From Candidatus Omnitrophota bacterium (GTDB lineage: Bacteria; Omnitrophota; Omnitrophia; Omnitrophales; JACROU01): DNA of 46,227 nt. The stretch covers positions 1-46,227 of the forward strand of contig JACROU010000006.1 in assembly GCA_016214265.1 (NCBI GenBank), read 5' to 3'. The stretch's first letter is position 1. Every line of letters begins with the position of its first letter. Both the position numbers and the translations under genes were made by a program. Below the pieces are notes generated by a model that saw only the letters and a program-made list of their open reading frames with translations, did not search any database and was not told where the DNA came from. Below, piece after piece: positions 25,457 to 34,392 of this stretch.

Positions 25457-26166
25457 TTGCTGGTCTCCACCACTTTCGCGAGCATTTCCTGATACGCGTC
25501 TTCCACATTGCCTAGATCGCGGCGGAAACGATCTTTGTCGAGTTTCCTACCCGTTCCCTTTTCCCAGAACCGGCACGTGTCCGGCGAAATTTCATCCGCC
25601 AGAATAATTTTTCCTTTGCATCGTCCGAACTCGAGTTTGAAGTCGACCAGGTCGATGTTCAGTTTCTCAAAAAAATTCTTGAGCAGTTGATTGATTTTGA
25701 TCGCGAGCTTCTTGATGGTGTCGAGCTCTTCCTGAGTCGCCATGTTAATCGCCAATGCGTGATCTTCATTGATCAGCGGGTCGTCGAGATGATCCGCTTT
25801 GTAATGCAGCTCGTATACTGGTGTTTTGAGCCGGATACCCTCTTCGATCCCGAGCAATTTTGCCATACCGCCGGCCGTGATATTGCGAATCGTCACTTCG
25901 AGCGGGACAATCTTGACTTTTTTAACCAGCATCTCGCGTTCCGACAGAAGTTTCACAAAATGGGTCGGGATGCCTTCTTTCTCAAGCATCTGAAAGAGAA
26001 CGGATGAAATTTTATTGTTCACGACGCCCTTGCCGACAATCGTTCCTTTTTTCTTGGCGTTAAATGCTGTCGCGTCATCCTTGAATTCCTGGATGAAAAG
26101 ATCCGGATCATCCGTTTCAAAAACTTTCTTGGCTTTGCCTTCGTAAACCTGATTGAGTTTTTTCAT
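25453..26166 (-). CDS. purC: SAICAR synthetase
   Basis: 237 residues. It adds aspartate to CAIR. The N-terminal ATP loop YEGKAKKVF (8-16) is followed by ISSVLFQMLEKEGIPTHF, the signature LEVTIRNITAGG (88-99) and LVDFKLEFG with DEISPDTCRFW. It overlaps purB and purS by ATGA. The purE carboxylase/mutase that makes CAIR is not in the window. Confidence 0.97.
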   Translation of the reverse strand: MKKLNQVYEGKAKKVFETDDPDLFIQEFKDDATAFNAKKKGTIVGKGVVNNKISSVLFQMLEKEGIPTHFVKLLSEREMLVKKVKIVPLEVTIRNITAGGMAKLLGIEEGIRLKTPVYELHYKADHLDDPLINEDHALAINMATQEELDTIKKLAIKINQLLKNFFEKLNIDLVDFKLEFGRCKGKIILADEISPDTCRFWEKGTGRKLDKDRFRRDLGNVEDAYQEMLAKVVETSK

Positions 26167-27458
26167 GAGAGTCCGAGCCTCCTAAAAATGGCGTCAACGT
26201 TTTTAGTGTGATAGCTGTAATTAAAAACTTTCTCGATTTCCTGACTGCTCAAATGTTTGGCCACTTCGGATCCGTTGAGCACGACGGTTTTTAGATCCTT
26301 GCCTTGATCCCACACTTTCGCGGCACATTCCTGAACCAGTTTGTAGCCTTCCTCTCGCGTCAGCCCCTTTTTCACCAATTCAAGCAAGAGGCCTTGAGAA
26401 AACACCATGCCGCGCATCAACTCGAGATTCTTTTTCATATTTTCCACATTGATCACCAGATTCTCGATAATTTGCGTCATCTCGGCGAGCATAAAATCCA
26501 GAAGAATCGTGGCGTCGGGAAAAATCACGCGCTCAACGGAGGAATGAGTGATGTCGCGCTCGTGCCAGAGCGCTTGATTCTCGAGCGCCGCCTGCGCGTA
26601 ACCGCGAATCATGCGCGCGAGCCCCGCCACGCGCTCGCAGTTGACGGGATTACGTTTGTGCGGCATCGCCGACGAGCCCTTTTGGCCCTTCGTAAATGAT
26701 TCTTCGACTTCGAGGGTTTCGGTTTTCTGTAGCAAGCGGATTTCGGTCGCGAGTTTTTCAAGCGATCCGGCGATCACTGCCAGCGTGGTCATATAAAACG
26801 CGTGGCGATCGCGCTGAACGATTTGCGTCGAAATGGGCGCAGCCTCGAGTCCCAAAAGTTTCAGCGCTTCTTCTTCAATTTTGGGATCAATATTCGCGAA
26901 CGTTCCAACCGCTCCGGAAATTTTCCCAACCGCGATTTGTTTCGCCGCTTCTTTGAGTCGCTCTTCGTTACGCAAAAATTCCGCGTAAAAGAGGGCCATC
27001 TTGAGTCCGAACGTGATCGGCTCAGCGTGCACTCCGTGACTGCGGCCAACCATCATCGTCATTTTGTGTTCGCGCGCTTTGGCGCCAAGCACGGCAATCA
27101 ATTTTTTAATATCGGAAAGCAATAGTTCGGTCGCCTGCTTCACCTGAAGCGCCAGGCCCGTGTCGAGAACATCCGAGGAAGTCATGCCGAAATGCACGTA
27201 GCGCGCTTCGGGCCCGACATTTTCGGAAACGTTGGTGAGAAACGCGATCACGTCGTGCTTCACCTGCTTCTCAATTTCGAGCACGCGTGTGATATCGAAT
27301 TTTGCTTTGGATTTTACTTTCGCGGGAATGTCTTTGGGAACGATGCCGTATTTTGCCTGCACTTCGAGAACGGCCAGCTCAACGTCTAGCCAAGTTTTTA
27401 ACTTCGCCTCGTCAGTCCAGATACGCGCCATCTCGGGACGCGTGTAACGTTCGATCAT
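26163..27458 (-). CDS. purB: Adenylosuccinate lyase
   Basis: 431 residues. It releases fumarate from SAICAR and from adenylosuccinate. It starts MIERYTRPEMARIWTD as in Bacillus-type PurB, has HFGMTSSDVLDT (92-103) and the fumarate-lyase signature GSSAMPHKRNP, and ends at a normal point. The ATG has AAGGA 9 bases upstream. It is the first protein gene of the operon and follows the tRNA-Glu gene by only 26 bp, with no terminator between them. Confidence 0.97.
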   Translation of the reverse strand: MIERYTRPEMARIWTDEAKLKTWLDVELAVLEVQAKYGIVPKDIPAKVKSKAKFDITRVLEIEKQVKHDVIAFLTNVSENVGPEARYVHFGMTSSDVLDTGLALQVKQATELLLSDIKKLIAVLGAKAREHKMTMMVGRSHGVHAEPITFGLKMALFYAEFLRNEERLKEAAKQIAVGKISGAVGTFANIDPKIEEEALKLLGLEAAPISTQIVQRDRHAFYMTTLAVIAGSLEKLATEIRLLQKTETLEVEESFTKGQKGSSAMPHKRNPVNCERVAGLARMIRGYAQAALENQALWHERDITHSSVERVIFPDATILLDFMLAEMTQIIENLVINVENMKKNLELMRGMVFSQGLLLELVKKGLTREEGYKLVQECAAKVWDQGKDLKTVVLNGSEVAKHLSSQEIEKVFNYSYHTKNVDAIFRRLGLS

Positions 27459-27484
27459 CGCGGCACTTCCTTATCAATGGCATA

Positions 27485-27559
27485 TGGTAGCCCCCACGGG
27501 AGTTGAACCCGTGTTACTTGGTTGAGAACCAAGCGTCCTAACCACTAGACGAGGGGGCC
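27485..27559 (-). tRNA. tRNA-Glu (anticodon CTC)
   Basis: The 75-base cloverleaf is complete and includes an encoded 3' CCA. The acceptor stem is closed by G1-U72 and G2-C71; D arm GTC/GAC; anticodon stem CTTGG/CCAAG with loop TTCTCAA, giving anticodon CTC for GAG codons; T arm ACGGG/CCCGT with loop TTCAACT. A CTC isoacceptor implies a second tRNA-Glu (TTC) elsewhere. It lies 26 bp before purB on the same strand. Confidence 0.95.
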
Positions 27560-27580
27560 AAATTCGTCTCAAAAACCATC

Positions 27581-27609
27581 ATAATAGCCTAGGAAACACG
27601 CATTCGCAA
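27581..27609 (-). promoter_or_regulatory. Promoter upstream of tRNA-Glu and the purine operon
   Basis: On the minus strand, TTGCGA (27604-27609) and TATTAT (27581-27586) are 17 bp apart, ending about 21 bp before the tRNA 5' end. It is the only good promoter seen between the glycosyltransferase gene and purB, so it may drive both the tRNA and the pur genes. Confidence 0.65.
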
Positions 27610-27655
27610 GGGGGTTTAGAAAGAAGTTGTAACTTATGGTGGAACTTCGGGTTAA

Positions 27656-28345
27656 TTAGAACCGTTCGCGGATGAGCCAGTAGAGGACGACGAAGGTGTG
27701 CCACCAGTGGATTTTTTTGCCTTCTTCGTAGCCGCGGCCGGAATAGGCACAGGGCGTTTCGTAGACGCGGTATTTGTGATTTTTGAAAATTTTCGCGGTG
27801 ATTTCGGCCTCGACCCCGAAACCTTTTGCGTGCAGATCGAGCTTTTGCGCGATTTCACGGCGCATCACTTTATAGCAGGTCATCATGTCGGTGAGAAATG
27901 TGTCGTACAGAACATTCGTCACGAAATTCACAAATTTGTTTCCGAGATAATGTTTGTAAAAAAACACGCGGTGCGTTCCGATAAAACGCGAACCATAAAC
28001 CACATCGGCGCGGTCGGTGACGATGCAATCAAGCAAATGCGGATATTCTTCCGGATGATATTCCAAATCGCAATCTTGCACGATGACGACATCGCCCTTG
28101 ATCTGGGCAAAACCGGTTCGTAGCGCGGCACCCTTGCCCTGGTTTTTTTCGTGAAGAATCACGCGGATTTCGTTGTGAGAATCTTTGACGCCGTTTAATC
28201 TGGCCAAAATGTCACGCGTTCCGTCTGTAGAGCCATCGTCGACAATTAAAATTTCTTTGTCGATCGGAACCGCACGGACACGAGACACAATTTCTTCGAT
28301 CGTGTTCTTTTCGTTATAGCAAGGCATGACGACAGAAAGTTTCAT
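27656..28345 (-). CDS. Family 2 glycosyltransferase (polyprenyl-phosphate sugar transferase-like)
   Basis: 229 residues from ATG 28345, which has GGGAG 7 bases upstream; an upstream TTG would only add six residues. It begins KLSVVMPCYNEKNTIEEI, the GT2 N-terminus, has the IVDDGSTDGT nucleotide-binding motif and the metal site DCDLEYHP. It resembles dolichol-phosphate-mannose synthase-type enzymes that load a sugar onto polyprenyl phosphate, but lacks the C-terminal membrane helices of many. The GRGYEEGKKIHW motif near the end is typical of that group. It is last in a run of three glycosyltransferase genes and likely serves cell-surface glycan or lipid synthesis. Confidence 0.88.
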   Translation of the reverse strand: MKLSVVMPCYNEKNTIEEIVSRVRAVPIDKEILIVDDGSTDGTRDILARLNGVKDSHNEIRVILHEKNQGKGAALRTGFAQIKGDVVIVQDCDLEYHPEEYPHLLDCIVTDRADVVYGSRFIGTHRVFFYKHYLGNKFVNFVTNVLYDTFLTDMMTCYKVMRREIAQKLDLHAKGFGVEAEITAKIFKNHKYRVYETPCAYSGRGYEEGKKIHWWHTFVVLYWLIRERF

Positions 28346-28359
28346 TAAGGCTCCCTTAA

Positions 28360-29376
28360 TCAACGCATAATTGTACTAAAAAAATCCGCGAGTGCATTCA
28401 CGATTTTTTCAGAATTGAAATCTTCAAGCCGGACCTTCCCTTTTTGAATCAATTCCTGCCGGAAAGGTTCCTCTTTCAGTACTTTCTCAATCGCCTGGGA
28501 TAAAGCCACTTCATCCCCTTCCGGTATCAGCATCCCCGCCTCACCCAGCTCGTTCGGAATATCACCCGAACGGGACGCAATAATCGGAAGCCCCACGTTC
28601 ATCGCTTCCAGCAGAGTTTCATTGAAGGGTTCTCTCCACGCCGTGGTCGACAGTGACGGAAGCACCAGCACATCCATCGCCTTGTGATATTCTGAAAATG
28701 TGGATTCCGGATCGGGAATAATTTTTAGGCGGGATTCCATGCCCAAATTCGCGGCCTGGTCTTTCAGCGCAAATTCTGACGGTCCATTTCCAATAAATAG
28801 CAAACTGACATTGAGCGGCATGCGCGACACAGATTTGAGCAGCCAGTCAAGGCCCTTCTCCGGACGAAGCGGTCCCGCATAACCGATCACCTGAAACTGA
28901 AGTCCGAGGGAACCTTTCAGATTGGCCGCATCCACCTCGGTTTTCGCCACCGAAAGCGGACGCGCGGCACCCAGACCTGAAATTTCCAAAAGTCTTCCAG
29001 TAAAACCTTTCTTGAGCAGTGTATCCGATGTCGTTTTTCCATTCGATAAAATAGCGGAAAGATTTTGGAGATTGAATTTTTCGATTCCTTTCGGAAACGA
29101 GGCAAACTGGCGAAAAAAATTATCGCTCCCGGAAGCGACCACATGCGACCATGGCATGAAATTTTTTTTCAAGAAAATCCATTTCGTAACACGGAGCGAA
29201 TACGGCTCGGCGTCCACCCAGACAATATCCGGATAAAACTTAAATCCCTCCCGGAAATCGCGAACGAGTGAAGGCGCAAGCACACGCACTTGCACACCCG
29301 CTTGGCGGGACAAAGCCTCGTACACCCAAAGATGTTCCGGATTATTCGCTTTTTCGCTGATGACTAGGATTTTCAT
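28360..29376 (-). CDS. Family 4 glycosyltransferase
   Basis: 338 residues from ATG 29376 (MKILVISEKAN), preferred over a start at 29412 that would deepen the overlap with the upstream gene. The GT-B fold shows a C-terminal nucleotide-sugar domain: GYAGPLRPEKGLDWLL, LLFIGNGPSEFALK and the acceptor/donor motif EPFNETLLEAMNVGLPIIA with the E-x7-E pair, followed by SRSGDIPNEL. Probably a retaining enzyme adding a sugar to an envelope polysaccharide or glycolipid. It overlaps the preceding GT4 gene by 35 bp. Confidence 0.87.
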   Translation of the reverse strand: MKILVISEKANNPEHLWVYEALSRQAGVQVRVLAPSLVRDFREGFKFYPDIVWVDAEPYSLRVTKWIFLKKNFMPWSHVVASGSDNFFRQFASFPKGIEKFNLQNLSAILSNGKTTSDTLLKKGFTGRLLEISGLGAARPLSVAKTEVDAANLKGSLGLQFQVIGYAGPLRPEKGLDWLLKSVSRMPLNVSLLFIGNGPSEFALKDQAANLGMESRLKIIPDPESTFSEYHKAMDVLVLPSLSTTAWREPFNETLLEAMNVGLPIIASRSGDIPNELGEAGMLIPEGDEVALSQAIEKVLKEEPFRQELIQKGKVRLEDFNSEKIVNALADFFSTIMR

Positions 29377-30424
29377 GAACCGTACGCGATTTGGCCTGCT
29401 GACATATAACATTCATTGTTTTAAATTGATCTTCAACTCGAAAATGCTGCGCGACGCGCTTTTTCCCCTCGCGACCCATCTGTTCGCGAAGAGGCGCATC
29501 CGATAATAGTTCCGTCACGGCTTTAGCCAGCGACCTGGCATCCTGAGGTGGCACCAGAATTCCAGTTCGCCGGTTCTCCACTACTTCAGGAATCGCACCG
29601 CTGCGATTGGCCACCACCGCCACTCCCGCCGCCATTGCCTCAAGAATTTCAATGGGGAATGGCTCATGAAGTCCCACCTGAACCAAAATGTCCATCCCCT
29701 TCAGCACTTCGGAAATACCGCGCCCCGGTTCGATGATCTGAAGTTTGGAATTAAAATCTTTATTGCTGGACGAAAAAAGAAAAATCTTCACATGTTCAAA
29801 CTGCATAAAAACAAGCTGAAGCGCCTGTTTTAAACTCTCGAAAACGTAACGATTTCTTCCTTTGATAACGAGCGCAATCGCAAACTCTTCCCGCGAAACC
29901 GCTAATACTTTTTTGAACGCGTTCCGGTCAAATTCATCCCGGGTACTGACTGGGACACCGATGGTCACGGCTTGAATTTTGTGGCGCGGCACACCCAAAA
30001 TGCGGATATCCCTTGCCACATAGCGGGACACCGCGAGAAAACGAAACACAAATTTAGACAGAATCATGAAAAAAAATCTTGGTAAACGCCTGAGCGGCAT
30101 CCATTCCTGAACCACCCAGATCAGAGGCTTTTTATGAATAAAACTCACCGCAAGCATTCGGAGGCATTCCGAAAACGAGTGCACTTCGATCATGCCGATT
30201 CGTGAGCGCCGAATCAAACGGGACAGTCTAAAAAAAAGAACAAGTTCACCAAACCAGAATTTCATGAAACGAATCGGCATCCAGGAATTGCCGGATAACT
30301 TTTCCGCGCAACGCACAAGAAGGGGCTCAAAATCCTGTCCATCAATTTTCCGGGCAAACGATGCAACAATTTTGTCAGCGCCGCTTGATCGTTTAAATCC
30401 GTTAACAACAAGAATACGGGTCAT
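29342..30424 (-). CDS. Family 4 glycosyltransferase
   Basis: 360 residues. It starts MTRILVVNGFKRSSGADKI, where the loop SGADK resembles the GGxE/GGAE loop of GT4 enzymes. The C-terminal half has EPFPIEILEAMAAGVAVVA (E-x7-E), NRSGAIPEVV, RTGILVPPQD and a final helix typical of the family. Its N-terminal third is unusually rich in Phe and Arg and may associate with the membrane. It lies 37 bp after the CPBP protease gene. Sugar and acceptor are unknown. Paralogue of the next gene. Confidence 0.87.
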   Translation of the reverse strand: MTRILVVNGFKRSSGADKIVASFARKIDGQDFEPLLVRCAEKLSGNSWMPIRFMKFWFGELVLFFRLSRLIRRSRIGMIEVHSFSECLRMLAVSFIHKKPLIWVVQEWMPLRRLPRFFFMILSKFVFRFLAVSRYVARDIRILGVPRHKIQAVTIGVPVSTRDEFDRNAFKKVLAVSREEFAIALVIKGRNRYVFESLKQALQLVFMQFEHVKIFLFSSSNKDFNSKLQIIEPGRGISEVLKGMDILVQVGLHEPFPIEILEAMAAGVAVVANRSGAIPEVVENRRTGILVPPQDARSLAKAVTELLSDAPLREQMGREGKKRVAQHFRVEDQFKTMNVICQQAKSRTVHENPSHQRKSE

Positions 30425-30461
30425 GGCTTCACCACCTGATTAAAGCCTACCCCGCAGCCCC

Positions 30462-31340
30462 CTACTTTTCAAAGAAGCTTAAAGCAATCGGGCGTTTCCT
30501 AAGCCAAAGCCATAGCAAAAGCCAAAAGACAGCGAGAAAAATCCAGCCCATAACTCCGTCATAAAAATCTTTGCTACCATAAAGCCAGACAGGAAAATTT
30601 CCTTTTCCGCCGAAAAACATCACGTCCGTTTTTAGGAAAACAACCGCCCCCGAGTGGATACCAATGGGTAAATAAAGGCCGCCGGACTTCAGAAGCGCAT
30701 AAGTAAGAATACAGCCAAAAAGAAACAATCCGAAAAATGCCGGCAAAATTGCCTGCCAGTTTGTGAGCGGCGTAAACCAGTTCGTCATGACTTGAAAACT
30801 GGTGATGAAGGTCGGATGATCCCACGCCACTTTCGTACCGTGAAAAAAGTGAAGCAATGCATAAAACATGTTGGTCAGCACGAAACTCCATTTCCAGTTC
30901 AAAAGCCGCGCGAGCGAAATAAAAATGAAACCCCGGAAGAAAAATTCTTCCGTAGTTCCGATCACCAGTGCCGTCAATAGATGCTTAAAAAAACGCTCAG
31001 GAACACGATTAAACTTCACGCGAAGGCCAATATCGAAAGCGCCGGTCAACGTTTGAAATAATTCCAGAGAAAGCAACACGACAAAGCCGCAGGCAAGCCC
31101 GATCGCGAGCCAGCGCCACCAATCTTTAAGCGGTGTAAAACCAAATCGTTTAAACGCTTTCAAATTTCCGGCAAAAAGCATGATCACAGCCGCAAAGCCG
31201 CCAATCATCACAATCCGGCTCAGCACACGTTCGAAAGGATATTTTTCGGGATTCAACATCGGAAAAATAACGGGCGCCAAAAATGCGGGAATAACGAGCA
31301 CAAGCAAAAGTGCAAGAATAAATTTTAGGAAGTTTTTCAT
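30462..31340 (-). CDS. CPBP-family intramembrane metalloprotease
   Basis: 292 residues with about seven or eight membrane helices. The catalytic signature EEFFFRG (Glu131, Glu132, Arg136) is followed by HFFHG with His164 and His167, the CAAX-protease/bacteriocin-processing (Abi) pattern. Bacterial members are mostly of unknown role; some process bacteriocins or control signalling, and there is no peptide gene here to suggest that. The start overlaps ridA by ATGA (31337-31340). Confidence 0.87.
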   Translation of the reverse strand: MKNFLKFILALLLVLVIPAFLAPVIFPMLNPEKYPFERVLSRIVMIGGFAAVIMLFAGNLKAFKRFGFTPLKDWWRWLAIGLACGFVVLLSLELFQTLTGAFDIGLRVKFNRVPERFFKHLLTALVIGTTEEFFFRGFIFISLARLLNWKWSFVLTNMFYALLHFFHGTKVAWDHPTFITSFQVMTNWFTPLTNWQAILPAFFGLFLFGCILTYALLKSGGLYLPIGIHSGAVVFLKTDVMFFGGKGNFPVWLYGSKDFYDGVMGWIFLAVFWLLLWLWLRKRPIALSFFEK

Positions 31341-31798
31341 AGTTTTCCTGTCTGAACTGTCAACTCAATCTCAACAAAAGCCCCTAACGGGAGACTGGCG
31401 ACTCCGACGGCCGAACGGGCATGTCGTCCTTTGTCACCAAAAAGTGTGATGAGAAGATCGGAAGCTCCGTTTAAAACTTTAGGATGATCCTGAAATTCAT
31501 CGCGAGCTTGAACATAGCCAACCACGCGGACGATACGCTCAATGCGATCCAGATTTCCCAAATGATTTTTTAAAACACTAAGCGCTGTGATGACAGCCAA
31601 ACGCGCCGCCTGCTGTCCGCGCTCCAAAGAATCTTCGCCGGCGCGGCCCCGGAACACATCCCCTTCAGCGGTTCGGGAAAGGACACCGCTCAGATAAAGC
31701 ATATTCCCCAACTCCAGCACCGGGACGTAGGAGCCGCTGGGCGGTGCGCCTTGCGGCAAAATTAATCCTGATTTTTTCAGCTCCGCTTCAGCACTCAT
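31337..31798 (-). CDS. RidA/YjgF-family protein
   Basis: 153 residues from ATG 31798, chosen for the ATGA overlap with the methyltransferase stop; a longer frame reaches 31828. The family deaminates reactive enamine or imine intermediates released by PLP enzymes. Seen are GAPPSGSYVPVLELGNMLYLSG near the N-terminus, and ASLPLGAFVEIELTV at the end, which matches the YjgF_endoribonuc-like subgroup of about 150 residues. The usual Arg that binds the carboxylate (C-terminal third) is not certain without alignment. Role in this operon unknown. Confidence 0.88.
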   Translation of the reverse strand: MSAEAELKKSGLILPQGAPPSGSYVPVLELGNMLYLSGVLSRTAEGDVFRGRAGEDSLERGQQAARLAVITALSVLKNHLGNLDRIERIVRVVGYVQARDEFQDHPKVLNGASDLLITLFGDKGRHARSAVGVASLPLGAFVEIELTVQTGKL

Positions 31799-32499
31799 TT
31801 CTTTTTCTCCGCGATTACCAGCGTACAAACGCCGCCGGTCATGGAATGAATATGAATAGTTTCAAATCCCGCGAGTTTCAGAAAATCCACGTACTCGCCC
31901 ACCGCGTAAAATTTCTGAATCGAACTGGAAAGAAACTGATAAGCCTCACGGGAACCGGAAAAAATCCGCCCCACTAAAGGAAGGTACCAATTCAAATACG
32001 AATGGTAAAGCATTTTCATCGCCGGCTTCGTAGGACGCGTCAGTTCGAGAATGACGAATCGGCCGCCGGGTGAAAGCACGCGGTGCGCTTCTTTAAAAAA
32101 CGCGAGAATATCTGTAAGACTGCGAAGGACGAAAGCCGTACTCACAATATCAAACTCGGAGGGATGAAAAGGAAGCTCGGGACCTTCGCTGAGGAGCAGC
32201 GTGGCTCGGGAACCCAGCCGGCGGCGCGCCAAAGTCAGCATTTCGGGGGAAATATCAATCCCAATCGCGCGCTCAAACGAATGCTGATTTAAAAATTCCT
32301 CCAAAAAAACTCCGGAACCGGTTCCGATATCCAGAATCGATTTTTCTTTTCTAGTGAGCGATTTTCGAACCGCCTTTTCGCGCCACGATTTATCCTGTCT
32401 AAAACTCAGGAATGAATTCAAAAAATCGTATTTGCCGGCGATACGGTCAAAGATAGAACGGATTTCCTGCTGAGGACGAGCATAAGTTGGCATTTTCAT
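31795..32499 (-). CDS. ubiE: Demethylmenaquinone methyltransferase (MenG/UbiE family)
   Basis: 234 residues from ATG 32499; the frame is open to 32601 but that start would overlap mqnC by 100 bp and adds a low-complexity tail. It shows the UbiE N-terminus IFDRIAGKYDFLNSFLSF, SAM motif I LDIGTGSGVF, GIDISPEML, and RFVILELTRPTKP, all typical. It performs the last methylation of menaquinone. Position right after mqnC in a futalosine-pathway operon points to demethylmenaquinone as substrate rather than a ubiquinone precursor. Confidence 0.93.
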   Translation of the reverse strand: MKMPTYARPQQEIRSIFDRIAGKYDFLNSFLSFRQDKSWREKAVRKSLTRKEKSILDIGTGSGVFLEEFLNQHSFERAIGIDISPEMLTLARRRLGSRATLLLSEGPELPFHPSEFDIVSTAFVLRSLTDILAFFKEAHRVLSPGGRFVILELTRPTKPAMKMLYHSYLNWYLPLVGRIFSGSREAYQFLSSSIQKFYAVGEYVDFLKLAGFETIHIHSMTGGVCTLVIAEKKK

Positions 32500-32500
32500 A

Positions 32501-33598
32501 TTAATCAAAATACCTGATAATTTTATAGTTCGTATCGCGCTGGGCGGGCCGGTATCCGGCTTTGCGGATGAGGCGGAGAAATTCGCTGGTGTTGGTTTCA
32601 TTCGTGATCCCCGTCGCCTTCACTACGCGTTCTTCCATCAAGATACCCCCCATATCATTGGCGCCAAAAGCCAGAGCTACTTGCGCCAGCTTAGTGCCTT
32701 CTGTCACCCATCCGGTTTGAAAATTGGGCACGTTGTCGAGCACAAGACGGGCCACCGCCATGGTTCTCAAATAGTCCTCGCCGCCTGCCATCGGCACATG
32801 ACTCATGCGCGGCGTTGACTGCGCAGAAAAACTCCACGGAATAAATGCGCGAAAAACCTCCGTCTGGTCCTGAAGTTCGCGGAGTCTCAAAAAGTGAATC
32901 ACGCGCTCTTCCAGTGTTTCGATATGGCCGTACATCATCGTGGCTGACCCCTTCATCCCCACCCGGCTGACGGCGCGCATAATTTCTAGCCAGCGCAATG
33001 CAGGAATCTTTTTGGGACTGATAATACCGCGCACTCGATCGACAAGAATTTCGGCACCGCCCCCCGGGAGCGAATTCATCCCGGCATCCTTGAGGGCCCG
33101 AAGCACTTCCTCGGCCGTCATTTTCTCACGTTTAGTGAGGTAATGAATTTCCTCGGGCGACATCGAATGAATATGAAGCTGGGGATATTTTTTCTTCACG
33201 ATGCGAAAGATATTCGTGTAATGATCCAGTCGAAGCTCAGGATTAATCCCTCCCTGAAACAGCACCTGCGTTCCGCCAATGGCCACCAAATCATCCAGAT
33301 TCCGAAAAATTTCCTCAAAATCCGTGACATATTTTTTGTCGGATCTGGGCGAAACATAAAAGGCACAGAAATCACAGTCCACGACACAGGCATTCGTCGT
33401 CGCGATATTGCGATCGACCAAAAAAGTGACGACGGGTTCCGGATGTAATTGTTCTCGCACGCTATTAGCCGCTTGCCCCAAAAGCGTCAGATCCGCGTGA
33501 AAAAGCAGTACGCCGTCTTCGAGGGTCAGTCTCTCACCGCTCAAACGCTTTTCGATAATGCGCTCAATCATTTTAGGTTCGACCATTTGTTGACTCAT
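32501..33598 (-). CDS. mqnC: Cyclic dehypoxanthinyl futalosine synthase (radical SAM, MqnC)
   Basis: 365 residues. The radical-SAM cluster motif is CVVDCDFC (Cys71, Cys75, Cys78), followed by YVSPRS. Other family marks are VLFQGGINPELRLDHYTNIF, HIHSMSPEEI and LNSLPGGGAEI (here MNSLPGGGAEILVDRV). It closes the ring of dehypoxanthine futalosine, after the nucleoside cleavage. The protein is closely related to MqnE, two genes upstream; the motifs LPGGGAE and ATMMYGHIET are shared, and the different CxxxCxxC context with HIHSMS tells them apart. It overlaps mqnA by ATGA. Confidence 0.95.
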   Translation of the reverse strand: MSQQMVEPKMIERIIEKRLSGERLTLEDGVLLFHADLTLLGQAANSVREQLHPEPVVTFLVDRNIATTNACVVDCDFCAFYVSPRSDKKYVTDFEEIFRNLDDLVAIGGTQVLFQGGINPELRLDHYTNIFRIVKKKYPQLHIHSMSPEEIHYLTKREKMTAEEVLRALKDAGMNSLPGGGAEILVDRVRGIISPKKIPALRWLEIMRAVSRVGMKGSATMMYGHIETLEERVIHFLRLRELQDQTEVFRAFIPWSFSAQSTPRMSHVPMAGGEDYLRTMAVARLVLDNVPNFQTGWVTEGTKLAQVALAFGANDMGGILMEERVVKATGITNETNTSEFLRLIRKAGYRPAQRDTNYKIIRYFD

Positions 33599-34392
33599 TT
33601 GGCAAACTCCACATTCTTAAGTCGTTTTGTCCAACCCAATTTCGCTGCACGCTCATAAAATAGGAAAAGCCCCTGCAAAATATCCAAATCCAGGCCGTAA
33701 TCAAAGTTTAGAATATATTTTTTTTCATCCTCAGATAATGACGATGAATTAATTAAATTTTTCTGCACGTTGTCCTTCAATGCCGAAATAAATTTGTTGA
33801 CCTGTTCCCTATTGGCCTCATAAAAATCCTTGCGGACCACCCAAAGTGCAAAACAAAAGGGCATTTTGAGCCACTCCCACCACAACGTACCCAAATCATA
33901 AAAATGAGTTTCGGAATTTTGGAATCTGCGGCGGAGAGCCAGCGCCAGATCACCAATCACCAAAAGCGGCCCTCCTGTTTCAATGAGTTTTTCAACATCT
34001 CCCTGATCCGCCGGAGACAGGGTTGAATTCTTAATCTCGAATTTCTCTTTCAAAAGAATATCCAGAAGCGCCACCGAGGTAAAACTGTCGCGCACAAAAA
34101 AAATCTCACGGCCGGCTAAATCTTCGATTCTCCGCTTCCAAACCAGTCCCACGCTCTGGGACTCTTCCCGCGCTGCAATGGAAATTCCGGGAAGAACAAA
34201 ATACTGATCTGGCGCTTTGGAGTATTCAAGTGAAGAGATCAGCGAGATTTGAATTTTCCCCTTTCGCACCATCTCGTTTAAAGCAGACGGGGCCCCTTCC
34301 ACGTAATCAATGCAATAACCATTTTCAGACTGAAGTCCGTTATAAAACGGAAACGCGTTCAGGTAGGGGGTTTTGCCGACAAGAATGTTCAT
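33595..34392 (-). CDS. mqnA: Chorismate dehydratase (MqnA)
   Basis: 265 residues from ATG 34392, which forms an ATGA overlap with the mqnE stop; a longer frame opens at 34425. The N-terminus MNILVGKTPYLNAFPFYNGL, EGAPSALNEMVRKGKIQISLISSLEY and the DSFTSVALL loop are typical of the MqnA/MqnD fold. It removes water from chorismate to give 3-enolpyruvylbenzoate, the first step of the futalosine route. The related MqnD would be encoded elsewhere. MqnA rather than MqnD is supported by the placement between mqnE and mqnC and by the SALNEM motif. Confidence 0.9.
   Translation of the reverse strand: MNILVGKTPYLNAFPFYNGLQSENGYCIDYVEGAPSALNEMVRKGKIQISLISSLEYSKAPDQYFVLPGISIAAREESQSVGLVWKRRIEDLAGREIFFVRDSFTSVALLDILLKEKFEIKNSTLSPADQGDVEKLIETGGPLLVIGDLALALRRRFQNSETHFYDLGTLWWEWLKMPFCFALWVVRKDFYEANREQVNKFISALKDNVQKNLINSSSLSEDEKKYILNFDYGLDLDILQGLFLFYERAAKLGWTKRLKNVEFAK

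Noticed and set aside
30462..31340. CPBP protease as a bacteriocin-processing or immunity gene
   Set aside because: No small peptide gene with a leader, no ABC exporter and no regulator lies nearby.
32499..32601. Longer start for ubiE at 32601
   Set aside because: It would overlap mqnC by 100 bp and adds a low-complexity segment not typical of UbiE.
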